DNA from: Ilumatobacter coccineus YM16-304
GTDB taxonomy: Bacteria > Actinomycetota > Acidimicrobiia > Acidimicrobiales > Ilumatobacteraceae
DNA: 64,000 nucleotides
NCBI RefSeq assembly: GCF_000348785.1
Contig: NC_020520.1
Span: forward strand, 2,976,001-3,040,000
Direction of reading: 5' to 3'
The notes below the pieces were generated by a model, which ran no database searches, was not told the DNA's origin, and was given only the letters and a program-made list of their open reading frames with translations. Shown one piece after another: positions 1 to 7,983 of this stretch; position 1 is the first letter of the stretch; the number at the start of each line of letters is the position of its first letter. Both the position numbers and the translations under genes were made by a program.

Positions 1-2
1 AC

Positions 3-419
3 GAGACCATCGACGACGATGGTTTCCCGTTCGTCCGCTACGGCTTCGTCGGCGGCGAAGCGGTCGACGGCGGGCCCGTCGTGGTGATGCTCGACGGCGA
101 ACTCGCCGGCGCCGTGGTCGACGTCGCGACCCTCGCTCCGGTGCACATCGGCACCGTGTCACTCGTACTCGACGGCCGCGACCTGCTCGAAGACCCGTCG
201 CTGCGCCAAGGCCTCGTCAATCTCTGGCTGGCCGAAGCCGAAGACGCTGGGCTGCAAATCGGGGCGCTGCGCATGATCGGCACCGGCGTCCGCCACGCGA
301 ACGATGCCTACGTACTCGCCGAACTCGACGCGTGCGACGAGAACTACGTGCTCAAGGCGTCGGCATGCACCGAGCGAAGCGACGCCGTGATCGTTCGCGC
401 CGACCGGCCGACACGCTGA
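3..419 (+). CDS. C-terminal part of an unrecognised protein (5' end outside window)
   Basis: An open frame runs in from the left edge without a start codon and ends at TGA 417-419, leaving 138 visible residues. The visible part is acidic and alanine/valine rich, with no transmembrane stretch and no motif I can assign. An internal ATG at 81 exists, but the frame is open and equally protein-like upstream of it, so I treat this as the tail of a longer gene. It is followed by a 96-bp gap and a separate promoter for the next gene. No function is proposed. Confidence 0.6.
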   Translation, partial: ETIDDDGFPFVRYGFVGGEAVDGGPVVVMLDGELAGAVVDVATLAPVHIGTVSLVLDGRDLLEDPSLRQGLVNLWLAEAEDAGLQIGALRMIGTGVRHANDAYVLAELDACDENYVLKASACTERSDAVIVRADRPTR

Positions 420-501
420 GACGCCGAGACGCGCGGCACATGTTGTGCCAGTTCACGGACCATTTCGGCGCAGAGTGAGACACATTCGCCGCAAGCTCGG
501 A

Positions 502-507
502 TATCGT
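502..507 (+). promoter_or_regulatory. -10 box of a leaderless promoter for the SpoIIE phosphatase gene
   Basis: TATCGT ends 8 nt before the GTG start at 516 and there is no ribosome-binding site between them. This fits the TANNNT-N6-10-start pattern seen throughout the window. Confidence 0.5.
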
Positions 508-515
508 CTCACGCA

Positions 516-2714
516 GTGTCATTGAAGGTTCACACTGAGCGAGATCCCCTGCTCGGCATCAATCCCTGGGAGATCCCTCCGCACCTCGTCGCCGAGACGA
601 TCGCGGAGATCGTCACCGAGGCCCACCGACTCGTCGGCGATGTCTTGACCGAACTGATCGGCTTCTACGCGCCCGCTGCACACGCACACCGTCCGCGCAC
701 CACCAGCTCCAACGACCTTCCGGCAGTACACGAATCGCTCCTGCGAGAGGCGATCGACGAGAACAAAGTCATCGACCTCGAACTGATCCCCGAGCCCCGG
801 CAGGCGTTCGACCCGACGCGACAGATCGCACGCTCCGTGCTGATCGTGCCGCTGCGCGCACCCGATGGCAGCGCCATCGCTGCTGCCTACCTCGCGAACG
901 CCGAGCAGCACACCTGGACGACGGCCGAGCTCACCCTGCTGCGCTCGGCGACTCGCATCGCCGAGGCCGATGCCCGACTCCGGATCGCCACCGCGTTGAT
1001 CGAGGAGCGCGAGAACTCGACGGCGGCGCTCGCCGAGTTCGGCGCCGACCTCGCTTCGATCGAGCGCCTCGAGGAGTTCGGTCCGACCGTGGCTCGTGCG
1101 GTGTCCCGCATCGCCGGCCCCGACGCCATCGCCATCGTCGAACTGCACGACAGTCGTGTGCGGTTGATCGCCTCCGACGGGCTGTCGGACCGCGACGCCG
1201 CACACCTCGCGGCGATCGACGTCGCCGACCGAGGTCCGGCGGGCCTGTGTCTCACGACGGCGAAGGCGACGTTCTACGGCTCGCGCCCCGACTTCCTCGA
1301 AGACCACCCGAGCTTCGGTCGGCTGCTCGGCGATCGCCTCTACCACGCGTGGGCGTTCGTGCCCATCGTGTCCGGAGGCAAGGCACTTGGAGCGATCGTC
1401 TGCCACTGGCGGCTCCCACTCGACGTCCGAGAGATGCACCGCTCCGACCTCGAGGAGGTCGGCCGGATCGCCGGCCTGGCGCTTGGCCGACTCCGCGTCC
1501 AGGAGACCGGCCGCCAACTCGCAGCGATCGAAGCGCAACTCTCGGCGTCACCATCGGTCGAGAACGTGATCGGTGTCGTCGCCGACGCCGTGCGCCATCT
1601 GCTCGGAGCGTTCACCGTGCACCTCGGCATCGTCGAAGGCAACACGCTGCGACGCGTGACTTCGAGCGGCTTGGCACAAGCCGAACCGCACTTCGAAGCC
1701 GTCGATCTGCGGCGCACTGCCCAGGTCAAGGCATCCGGTCGCACCATGTCGCAGATCTTCCTGACACCTGGTGACGACTGGACGGTCTACCCCGCGCTGC
1801 TGTCGACACGCGAACTCCTCGGGGCGGTGGCCGTACTGGCGCAACCAATCGTCAGCGAAGGGCAAACGATCGGTTTCCTCACCGCGGCATATCTCGACGA
1901 GCGCGACTGCGGCCCCTACGAACGCAATCGAGCCCAACTCGTGAGCGTCATGCTCGCCCGGGCGATCCACCGCGCCTCGCTGTTCGATCGAGAGCGAAAG
2001 ATCACCCACGAGCTGCAGCGCTCCCTCCTTCCGGAGCAACTGCCGCACCGCGACGATTATCAGATCATCGCCCGCTACATCGCTGCCGACGCCGGGCTCG
2101 AAGTCGGAGGCGACTGGTTCGACGCCTTCCCGTTGCGGCGCGGAAGTCTCGCGATCGCGCTCGGCGACATCGTCGGGCACGGGCTCAAAGCCGCAGGGGC
2201 AGCCGGACAACTGCGAAGCGCGTGCCGCGCCCTCGCCGAGGTGAGCACCGGGCCGACGAACCTCGTCGAACGGCTCGACGAGTTCTGTGCCCACGCCAGC
2301 GGAACTCAGTTCGCGACGCTGCTCTACGGTGAACTCGACGAGCACACCGGTCGACTCGAGTTCTGCCGAGCCGGCCACGTGCCGCCCGTGCTGGTACTGC
2401 CCGACGGCGAAGCGCGCATCATCGAGGATCGCGGCTCGTGGGTGATCGGCCTGGGCGTCGGTGGCCCGCGCGTCGAGTGCGACCTCATGATCCCACCGGG
2501 CGCACGCCTGCTCTTCTTCACCGACGGTCTCATCGAGCGCCGCGGCGAGAACCTCGACACCGGATACCAACGTCTGCTTCAGGCGGTGCGGCAACACCAC
2601 GCACTGTCGAAGGACGAGTTCGCCGACGCGCTCATCGCCGAACTGGCCGGCGAGGTCAACACCGACGACCGGTGCCTGCTCGTCATCGAGCGCCACAAGT
2701 CCGTGACGATCTGA
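516..2714 (+). CDS. Multi-GAF sensor with SpoIIE-type PP2C serine phosphatase domain
   Basis: This 732-residue protein has about three GAF-like segments (roughly residues 60-160, 170-330 and 340-480), a short coiled linker near 490-515 (DRERKITHELQRSLLPEQLP), and a C-terminal SpoIIE/PP2C phosphatase domain from about 520. Phosphatase motifs are intact: EVGGDWFDAF, GDIVGHG, RAGHVPP and FFTDGLIERR supply the metal-binding aspartates. No transmembrane segment is seen, so it should be cytosolic. The family (RsbU/RsbP type) usually dephosphorylates anti-anti-sigma factors in response to a ligand sensed by GAF domains; no such partner is encoded nearby. The GTG start is set by the -10 box at 502. 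The D-threonine-aldolase-like gene follows 25 bp downstream. Confidence 0.88.
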   Translation: MSLKVHTERDPLLGINPWEIPPHLVAETIAEIVTEAHRLVGDVLTELIGFYAPAAHAHRPRTTSSNDLPAVHESLLREAIDENKVIDLELIPEPRQAFDPTRQIARSVLIVPLRAPDGSAIAAAYLANAEQHTWTTAELTLLRSATRIAEADARLRIATALIEERENSTAALAEFGADLASIERLEEFGPTVARAVSRIAGPDAIAIVELHDSRVRLIASDGLSDRDAAHLAAIDVADRGPAGLCLTTAKATFYGSRPDFLEDHPSFGRLLGDRLYHAWAFVPIVSGGKALGAIVCHWRLPLDVREMHRSDLEEVGRIAGLALGRLRVQETGRQLAAIEAQLSASPSVENVIGVVADAVRHLLGAFTVHLGIVEGNTLRRVTSSGLAQAEPHFEAVDLRRTAQVKASGRTMSQIFLTPGDDWTVYPALLSTRELLGAVAVLAQPIVSEGQTIGFLTAAYLDERDCGPYERNRAQLVSVMLARAIHRASLFDRERKITHELQRSLLPEQLPHRDDYQIIARYIAADAGLEVGGDWFDAFPLRRGSLAIALGDIVGHGLKAAGAAGQLRSACRALAEVSTGPTNLVERLDEFCAHASGTQFATLLYGELDEHTGRLEFCRAGHVPPVLVLPDGEARIIEDRGSWVIGLGVGGPRVECDLMIPPGARLLFFTDGLIERRGENLDTGYQRLLQAVRQHHALSKDEFADALIAELAGEVNTDDRCLLVIERHKSVTI

Positions 2715-2739
2715 TTCGCGGAGGAGGGGTCCGATCGGC

Positions 2740-3768
2740 TTGGCTGTGAGGATGCCCGACTCGTCGCCTTCACGACTCGCCGACTTGCCGACCCCGTCAC
2801 TGGTCGTCGAGCGATCCGTGTTCGATTCGAACCTCGCGACGATGGACGCGATGCTGCCCGGTCCTCGTCTCCGGCCGCATGCCAAGGCGTTCAAGTCGAC
2901 GTCCATCGCGGCGCGACTGCACGCCGACGGCCACACCGGGTTCTGTTGTGCCACGCCGCGCGAGGTCGAAGGACTCGTCGCCGCCGGCCTCACCGACGAC
3001 CTCCTGCTCGCCAACGAGTCGCTCGACGTTGCCCGCCTCGGAGCGCTCAGCGACGATGCCCAGATCACCGTGGCGGTCGACTCCGACATCACCCTCGATG
3101 CGGCGATCGCCGGCGGCGTTCGATCGATCCTCGTCGATGTCGACGTCGGCCTCCCCCGCTGCGGCTGCGACGTCGCCGACGCCGGTCGGCTCGCCGACAA
3201 GGCGCGAGCGAGCGGGCTCGAGGTGCGCGGCGTGATGGGATACGAGGGCCACCTCATGATGGTGACCGACACCGCCAAGCAGGCGGCCCTGGTGGAGGCC
3301 TCGATGGCGACGCTGCTCCAGGCGGCTGAGGCAGTGGGTGGCGACATCGTGTCGGGAGGCGGCACGGGCACGTGCATCACCAACACGTGGTGCACCGAGA
3401 TCCAGGCCGGCAGCTACATGCTGCTCGACACCGACTACGCCAAGCAGCAGCTTCCGTTCGAGATCTCACTCAACATCTTGGCCACCGTCATCTCGGTGAG
3501 TCCGAAGGGATGGATCGTGGCCGATGCCGGGCTCAAGTCGCACGGGATGGATCACGGCAATCCGACCTGGGAGCACGGCGACGTGTTCATCATGTCCGAC
3601 GAGCACGTCACGCTCCAGCCGCACACGCTGTCGGACTGGTCGGTCGGCGATCGGATCAGGTTGCTCCCGGCGCACGTCGATCCGACGGTCGCGAAGCACG
3701 AGGCCATGTGGCTGGTCGACGGCGACGACGTCGTCGACCGCTGGGCGGTCGACCTACGTCACTGGTGA
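2740..3768 (+). CDS. D-threonine aldolase / alanine racemase N-terminal-domain PLP enzyme
   Basis: This 342-residue fold-type III PLP enzyme has the RPHAKAF motif near residues 45-51, with Lys49 the likely PLP-binding lysine. Near the C-terminus it has HVDPTV, matching the His/Asp metal site of the D-threonine aldolase/DSD1 family. Such enzymes cleave or dehydrate beta-hydroxy D-amino acids; the exact substrate cannot be read from sequence. I chose TTG at 2740 because a strong GGAGGAGGGG ribosome-binding site lies at 2719-2728, about 11 nt upstream; GTG 2746 and ATG 2752 are alternatives. The gene probably shares the transcript of the phosphatase, which ends 25 bp earlier, but a functional link is not evident. 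Confidence 0.82.
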   Translation: MAVRMPDSSPSRLADLPTPSLVVERSVFDSNLATMDAMLPGPRLRPHAKAFKSTSIAARLHADGHTGFCCATPREVEGLVAAGLTDDLLLANESLDVARLGALSDDAQITVAVDSDITLDAAIAGGVRSILVDVDVGLPRCGCDVADAGRLADKARASGLEVRGVMGYEGHLMMVTDTAKQAALVEASMATLLQAAEAVGGDIVSGGGTGTCITNTWCTEIQAGSYMLLDTDYAKQQLPFEISLNILATVISVSPKGWIVADAGLKSHGMDHGNPTWEHGDVFIMSDEHVTLQPHTLSDWSVGDRIRLLPAHVDPTVAKHEAMWLVDGDDVVDRWAVDLRHW

Positions 3769-3821
3769 GCGCGTCGCGCTGACGCGTCGCCGTCAGAACG
3801 ACGACCGGCGCGTCCTTGAAT

Positions 3822-4517
3822 TCAGGGAAGCGACGGAGGCGGCGGCGGGCTGATCGCGTCGAGCGGTGCGGCCACGGGCGGCGCGAACGGTGCCTCGGGC
3901 GGGGGCGGTGCGAGCGCCGCCGGTGCGGACTCGACGATCGGCCCGGGAGGACGCATCGCCGGATCGGGCATGGCGGGCGGTGGGGTCAACGAGTCGGGGG
4001 TGCTCTGGGCAGCCTCGGCGTTGAGAATCCGCGGCTGTCCGGTGCGGACCGCCTCGTCGAGCGCCCGTACGGCACGGTCGACGGCGTCTTTCACGTCACC
4101 TGCGGCTCCGGATGCGACGCCGACCTTGATCGTCACGCCACATTCGCTCAGCAGCGGCATCTTGGCCACGTTCATCTGGATGCGATCGGCGACGGCAACG
4201 GCGTCGGTGTCGGACGTCGACGGCAGCAACACGCAGAACGTCGATGCTTCGTGCCGGTACACCACGTCGGTGGTGCGGACGGTGGCCATGATGACCCACG
4301 CCACGCGCTCGAGGACCTGATCGCCCTTCGCGTTGCCACGCTTCCCGTTGTAGGTGTCGAACTCGTCGACGTCGATCATCAACGTCGCGGTCGACTGACC
4401 ACTCGTGTCGATGCCGGCGGCGATGTCTTCATCCAACTGGCGGCGATTGAACGCCCCGGTCACCCGGTCGACGATGACGTCTTCCTGCTTTTTCGATCGG
4501 CGAAAGCTGAAGCTCAT
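3822..4517 (-). CDS. Degenerate GGDEF-domain protein with proline-rich tail
   Basis: This 231-residue protein has a GGDEF fold at about residues 15-165 (TGAFNRRQLDEDI, MIDVDEFDTYN, a conserved final TIKVGVASG strand). The catalytic GG[DE]EF signature is replaced by RHEAS, so diguanylate cyclase activity is unlikely; it may bind GTP or c-di-GMP or act as a scaffold. The final 65 residues are proline/alanine rich (PPPPPSLP at the end) and probably disordered. There is no signal peptide or membrane segment. It lies 97 bp downstream of the PIG-L deacetylase on the same strand. No clear ribosome-binding site or TANNNT box precedes the ATG. Confidence 0.8.
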   Translation of the reverse strand: MSFSFRRSKKQEDVIVDRVTGAFNRRQLDEDIAAGIDTSGQSTATLMIDVDEFDTYNGKRGNAKGDQVLERVAWVIMATVRTTDVVYRHEASTFCVLLPSTSDTDAVAVADRIQMNVAKMPLLSECGVTIKVGVASGAAGDVKDAVDRAVRALDEAVRTGQPRILNAEAAQSTPDSLTPPPAMPDPAMRPPGPIVESAPAALAPPPPEAPFAPPVAAPLDAISPPPPPSLP

Positions 4518-4614
4518 GACAATTCATCGTCACGAACGCCGGGGCACTTGAGACATTCTTCACGTTTCGTGCCAGAGGTCGGCTGAACGCCGGTCGGTTC
4601 GATCGCCAGGCGCA

Positions 4615-5340
4615 TCATCGCGTGTCGACCACCTGGAACGACTCGGCGCTCGACCCGGCGGGAAGCCCGCGGTCGGCCGCCAACGACCGCCACCACATCC
4701 GCATCCGCTCCTCGGTGGCGGCCGGGTCGGGATGCTGGCTCCGGTGGCACATGAGCGCCCGGATCTTGCGTTCGAGGTTCGCTGTGATGTCGACCACTGC
4801 ACAACTGCCGTCGTCGGAGTTGCGGAACGGAATCCACACCTCCGACACCGCCCAGTCGTCGAGCTCCGCACACGCCGACTCCGGAAACGCGAACGGATTG
4901 CGTGCGTCGGGGTACACCGCGCACATGGTCGCTTCGCCGGTGGCGAGGTGGTCGGGGTGCGATCCGTAGGTCGAGGAGAGATCGCGCACCGGGTTCTGCG
5001 TGATCACCACCTGCGGACGCACCTGGCGGATCACGACACTGATGTCGTGGCGCAACTGCATGTCGGCGACGACCGTGCCGTCCATGTGGCCGAGGAATCG
5101 AAGATCGGTGACCCCGACCTCGGCTGCGGCCTCGGTCTGTTCGGCTCGCCGGATCGTCGCCATCTCGGTACGGGGAATCGATCGATCGAAGCCGCCTGCC
5201 TGTCCGTCGGTCACGAGGCAGTACGTGACGTCGACGCCGGCATCGGTCAGATTGGCCACGGTTCCGGCCGCTCCGAAGTCGACGTCGTCGGGGTGCGCCA
5301 TGACGACGAGGGCTCGCTCGATCTCGTTTGTCTGCAACAT
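4615..5340 (-). CDS. PIG-L/LmbE family zinc deacetylase
   Basis: This 241-residue protein opens with the family zinc motif AHPDDVDFGAAGT (residues 15-27) and carries the second signature SHPDHL near residue 128. It is therefore an N-acetyl-sugar deacetylase of the MshB/Mca/LmbE superfamily. Actinobacteria use such enzymes in mycothiol synthesis and detoxification. The protein is shorter than typical MshB (about 300 residues), so Mca or another GlcNAc-type deacetylase is equally possible. The ATG at 5340 is preceded by TACCTT at spacing 8 without a ribosome-binding site, suggesting a leaderless transcript. It diverges from the P450 gene across only 29 bp. Confidence 0.85.
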   Translation of the reverse strand: MLQTNEIERALVVMAHPDDVDFGAAGTVANLTDAGVDVTYCLVTDGQAGGFDRSIPRTEMATIRRAEQTEAAAEVGVTDLRFLGHMDGTVVADMQLRHDISVVIRQVRPQVVITQNPVRDLSSTYGSHPDHLATGEATMCAVYPDARNPFAFPESACAELDDWAVSEVWIPFRNSDDGSCAVVDITANLERKIRALMCHRSQHPDPAATEERMRMWWRSLAADRGLPAGSSAESFQVVDTR

Positions 5341-5369
5341 GAGTGGTCAAGGTATCTACAGTCGTCGAC
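5341..5369. promoter_or_regulatory. 29-bp divergent leaderless promoter pair
   Basis: The whole intergenic space between two divergent genes contains a minus-strand -10 box TACCTT (5349-5354, 8 nt before ATG 5340) and a plus-strand -10 box TACAGT (5357-5362, 7 nt before ATG 5370). The boxes are 2 bp apart, so RNA polymerase can occupy only one at a time, and each -35 region would lie inside the opposite gene. Confidence 0.55.
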
Positions 5370-6632
5370 ATGACGACCAGCTCCGCTTCCGTCCCGCTCG
5401 ATTCGATCGACCTGTCCGACCTCGAGTTCTGGGCCGGACCGCGCGACGTGCGCGAGGCCACGTTCGCGACGTTGCGTGACACGCCGGGCCTCGTGCACTT
5501 CGACGAACGCGTCATCGAGGACTCGCCGTTTCCACCGGGCGCCGGCTACTACGCCCTCACCCGGCACGAAGACATCTGGGCGGTGAGTCGCAACGCCTCG
5601 CTGTTCTGCTCGGGGCAGGGCTCCAACATCGGCGATCTCCCGCAGGAGATGAACGAGTTCTTCGGCTCCATGATCAACATGGACGACCCGAAGCACTTCC
5701 GCCTCCGCTCGATCGTGTCGAAGGGATTCACCCCCAAGGAGGTGAACCGGGTCGAAGAACTCGTCGTCGCCAAAGCCAAGGTCATCATCGAGCGGATCCA
5801 GACGGAGTTCCCCGACAAGACCTGTGACTTCGTCGAGCACATCGCGGCCGCACTGCCGCTGGAGATCATCTGCGACATGATGGGCATTCCGGCCGACGAC
5901 TACTCGAAGATCTTCGGGTGGACCAACACGATCCTCGGCGTCGGCGACCCCGAGTTCGTCACCTCGTACGACGACCTGATGACCCACTCTCTCGAGATGT
6001 TCACCTACGCGCAGGCGCTCGGCGAAGACCGTCGGGCCAACCCGCAAGACGACATCACGTCGGTGATGATGGCGGCCGAGGTCGACGGTGAGCAGCTCAC
6101 CGCGCAGGAGTTCGGCTCCTTCTTCATCCTGCTCGTGGTCGCCGGCAACGAGACCACGCGCAACGCCATCAGCCACGGCCTGAAGGCGCTCACCGACAAC
6201 CCCGACCAGCGCGAACTTCTCTTCGGCGACTACGAGGCGCATTCGAAGACGGCCATGGAGGAGATCGTGCGGTACGCGACGCCGGTCATCCACTTCCGGC
6301 GCACCGCCACCGCCGACACCGAGATCGCCGGCACCCCGATCAAGGCCGGCGAGAAGGTCGTGATGTTCTACAACTCGGGCAACCGTGACGAGCGCGTCTT
6401 CGACGACCCCGACCGATTCGATGTGACACGCCCGCTTCAGCCGGCCCAGGTCGGATTCGGCGCGGGTGGGCCGCACTTCTGTCTCGGGGCCAACCTGGCT
6501 CGTCGCGAGATGACGGTGATGTTCGACGAAATCCGACGCGAGCTGCCGTCGCTGCGCATCAGCGGTGAACCCGAGTACCTGCAATCGAACTTCATCAACG
6601 GGATCAAGCGGATGCAGTGTGAATGGGATTGA
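5370..6632 (+). CDS. Cytochrome P450
   Basis: This 420-residue soluble P450 has the I-helix oxygen-binding motif AGNETTRN, the K-helix EIVR (ExxR), and the heme-ligand loop FGAGGPHFCLG with Cys at about residue 371. The overall layout resembles actinobacterial CYP125/CYP142/CYP124-type sterol or fatty-acyl hydroxylases, but the substrate cannot be assigned from sequence. No ferredoxin or reductase gene is adjacent. I prefer ATG 5370 over the longer GTG 5343 because TACAGT lies 7 nt upstream of it and the longer form would start inside the promoter. The next gene starts inside its last codons (overlap of 14 nt), implying coupled translation. Confidence 0.92.
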   Translation: MTTSSASVPLDSIDLSDLEFWAGPRDVREATFATLRDTPGLVHFDERVIEDSPFPPGAGYYALTRHEDIWAVSRNASLFCSGQGSNIGDLPQEMNEFFGSMINMDDPKHFRLRSIVSKGFTPKEVNRVEELVVAKAKVIIERIQTEFPDKTCDFVEHIAAALPLEIICDMMGIPADDYSKIFGWTNTILGVGDPEFVTSYDDLMTHSLEMFTYAQALGEDRRANPQDDITSVMMAAEVDGEQLTAQEFGSFFILLVVAGNETTRNAISHGLKALTDNPDQRELLFGDYEAHSKTAMEEIVRYATPVIHFRRTATADTEIAGTPIKAGEKVVMFYNSGNRDERVFDDPDRFDVTRPLQPAQVGFGAGGPHFCLGANLARREMTVMFDEIRRELPSLRISGEPEYLQSNFINGIKRMQCEWD

Positions 6633-7125
6633 GCACCCCAGCGACGCCGGCCCTCCAGCCGGCGCCGGACGCGACCTCGCCGACCTGACGCGGGCGCTCA
6701 CGTCGGCGGGCATGGTCTTCTACGTCGGCTGGCTGCTGTTCTTCTTCCGCCAGGTCGAGCGTGTGTTCCGCGTCAGCCCGCAACGCTTCGCCGGCCTGTG
6801 GGATCAGCGCCTCGAAGTCCTCAGCTTCGTCGTGTTGCCACCCAACATCTTGATCATCGTGCCCGCTGCCGCGTGCGCGTCGGCAGCGACGTGGATCGCC
6901 GGGCAGGCTCAAGAGCTCGACTTGGCGATCCTGTTGCGACTCACCACGTGGTCGATCAATCTGATGGGCGCCATCGCCGCCGCGTCGGCAGTGGTGACGC
7001 TCATGACCGACAACGGGAGCCCGACGCGGGCCGGCGACGCCGCCATTCGAATCGCCGGGCTGATGTTCGCGATCGCGACGTCGCAGTTCTGCCGGGTGGC
7101 CGCTCGTCGAGCGCCGGGCGGCTGA
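6619..7125 (+). CDS. Hypothetical four-helix membrane protein coupled to the P450
   Basis: A GTG at 6619 overlaps the end of the P450 gene by 14 nt and gives 168 residues; the longer frame from 6565 lies wholly inside the P450 and is unlikely. Four hydrophobic segments are visible: GMVFYVGWLLFFF, FVVLPPNILIIVPAAACASA, LTTWSINLMGAIAAASAVVTL and IAGLMFAIATSQF. I do not recognise a family. Translational coupling to a soluble P450 raises the possibility of a membrane anchor or partner role, which is inference only. Confidence 0.65.
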   Translation: MNGIEHPSDAGPPAGAGRDLADLTRALTSAGMVFYVGWLLFFFRQVERVFRVSPQRFAGLWDQRLEVLSFVVLPPNILIIVPAAACASAATWIAGQAQELDLAILLRLTTWSINLMGAIAAASAVVTLMTDNGSPTRAGDAAIRIAGLMFAIATSQFCRVAARRAPGG

Positions 7126-7165
7126 CCGCGCCGCCTCAGGAGTCGAGCGCGACGAGCGACGAGGA

Positions 7166-7765
7166 TCAGGTGCCGAGTTCGCCGCGACGGAAGTGGTTGC
7201 GGCAGAGCAGTTCGTACCGAACCGAGTCGCCGAAGAGCGGTTGCGCCGAGTCGGCGGTGTCGCCCACCACCACGGTGTCGCCCTCGTACACGACCGCACC
7301 GTTCACCACGCGAGCGTTGTGCGTCGCTCGCGCTCCACACCAGCACCGTGCTTCGACCTGCAGCGCGCTGTGTTCGTCGGCGAGTTCGAGCATGCGCTTC
7401 GTGCCGTCGAAGAGCTTGCCGCGGAAGTCGGTGAGCAGACCGAACGCGTACACGTCGACTTCGAGGTCGTCGACCACCTGCGACAGCTCCTCGCACTGCG
7501 CCGGTGTGTAGAACTGCACCTCGTCGCAGATCATGTAATGGATCGGCCAGTTGTCACGCGCCAGGGCGAAGAGATCGAGGTCGGGCGTGACCTCGATCGC
7601 CGGTGCGGCGACGCCGAGCCGGCTGGTGACCTGGTGGCCTTCACGGTCGAGCGTGGTGAGGAGCAGACCGTACAGCTGCCGGTTGGCGAGGTTGTGGTGG
7701 ATCTGGAGGGCCACGGTGCTCTTGCCCGATCCCATCGTGCCGAAGCTGAATCGCAGGTGTGCCAT
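7166..7765 (-). CDS. tdk: Thymidine kinase (type II)
   Basis: This 199-residue enzyme phosphorylates thymidine to dTMP in pyrimidine salvage. It has the Walker A motif GTMGSGKST (residues 9-17), the DEVQF Walker B/catalytic segment, and the C-terminal lasso zinc site (CWCGA and LCRNHF) typical of class II thymidine kinases. Length is normal for the family. The ATG lies 9 nt after the stop of the small lipoprotein gene, so the two are almost certainly co-transcribed. Confidence 0.93.
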   Translation of the reverse strand: MAHLRFSFGTMGSGKSTVALQIHHNLANRQLYGLLLTTLDREGHQVTSRLGVAAPAIEVTPDLDLFALARDNWPIHYMICDEVQFYTPAQCEELSQVVDDLEVDVYAFGLLTDFRGKLFDGTKRMLELADEHSALQVEARCWCGARATHNARVVNGAVVYEGDTVVVGDTADSAQPLFGDSVRYELLCRNHFRRGELGT

Positions 7766-7774
7766 GAACTGCCG

Positions 7775-7906
7775 CTACTCCCCGTCGTCGTCGATCACGG
7801 CGGGGCCGTCGATGCGTGTGATTCGTTCGTCGTCGTCGCTCCCGCCTGACGAGCACGAGGCCATCAGCAGCGAAGCGATCAGCACGGTCGTGGCAAAACG
7901 GGACAT
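7775..7906 (-). CDS. Small 43-residue predicted lipoprotein
   Basis: A short frame directly upstream of tdk reads MSRFATTVLIASLLMASCSS and continues to a very acidic tail of 23 residues. It has a basic N-terminus, a hydrophobic core and a lipobox LMASC, so Cys18 should be lipidated after signal peptidase II cleavage; the mature peptide would be only about 26 residues. Start choice is supported by TAGATT 8 nt upstream of the ATG. Function is unknown. It is too short for most automated callers, but three independent signals (promoter, lipobox, position 9 nt before tdk) support it. Confidence 0.6.
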   Translation of the reverse strand: MSRFATTVLIASLLMASCSSGGSDDDERITRIDGPAVIDDDGE

Positions 7907-7914
7907 CGGTCGCG

Positions 7915-7920
7915 AATCTA
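7915..7920 (-). promoter_or_regulatory. -10 box for the lipoprotein-tdk transcript
   Basis: TAGATT on the minus strand ends 8 nt before the lipoprotein ATG, with no Shine-Dalgarno sequence; a leaderless start is predicted. Confidence 0.5.
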
Positions 7921-7983
7921 CGACGCGCGCCGCCGCTTCGCGCGGACGCCACCCGATGAGGCGATCGGAGTCGGACCGCTGGT

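Noticed and set aside
1548-3395. 615-codon minus-strand frame over the phosphatase and PLP enzyme genes
   Set aside because: It spans two well-supported plus-strand genes and shows no domain; antisense shadow.
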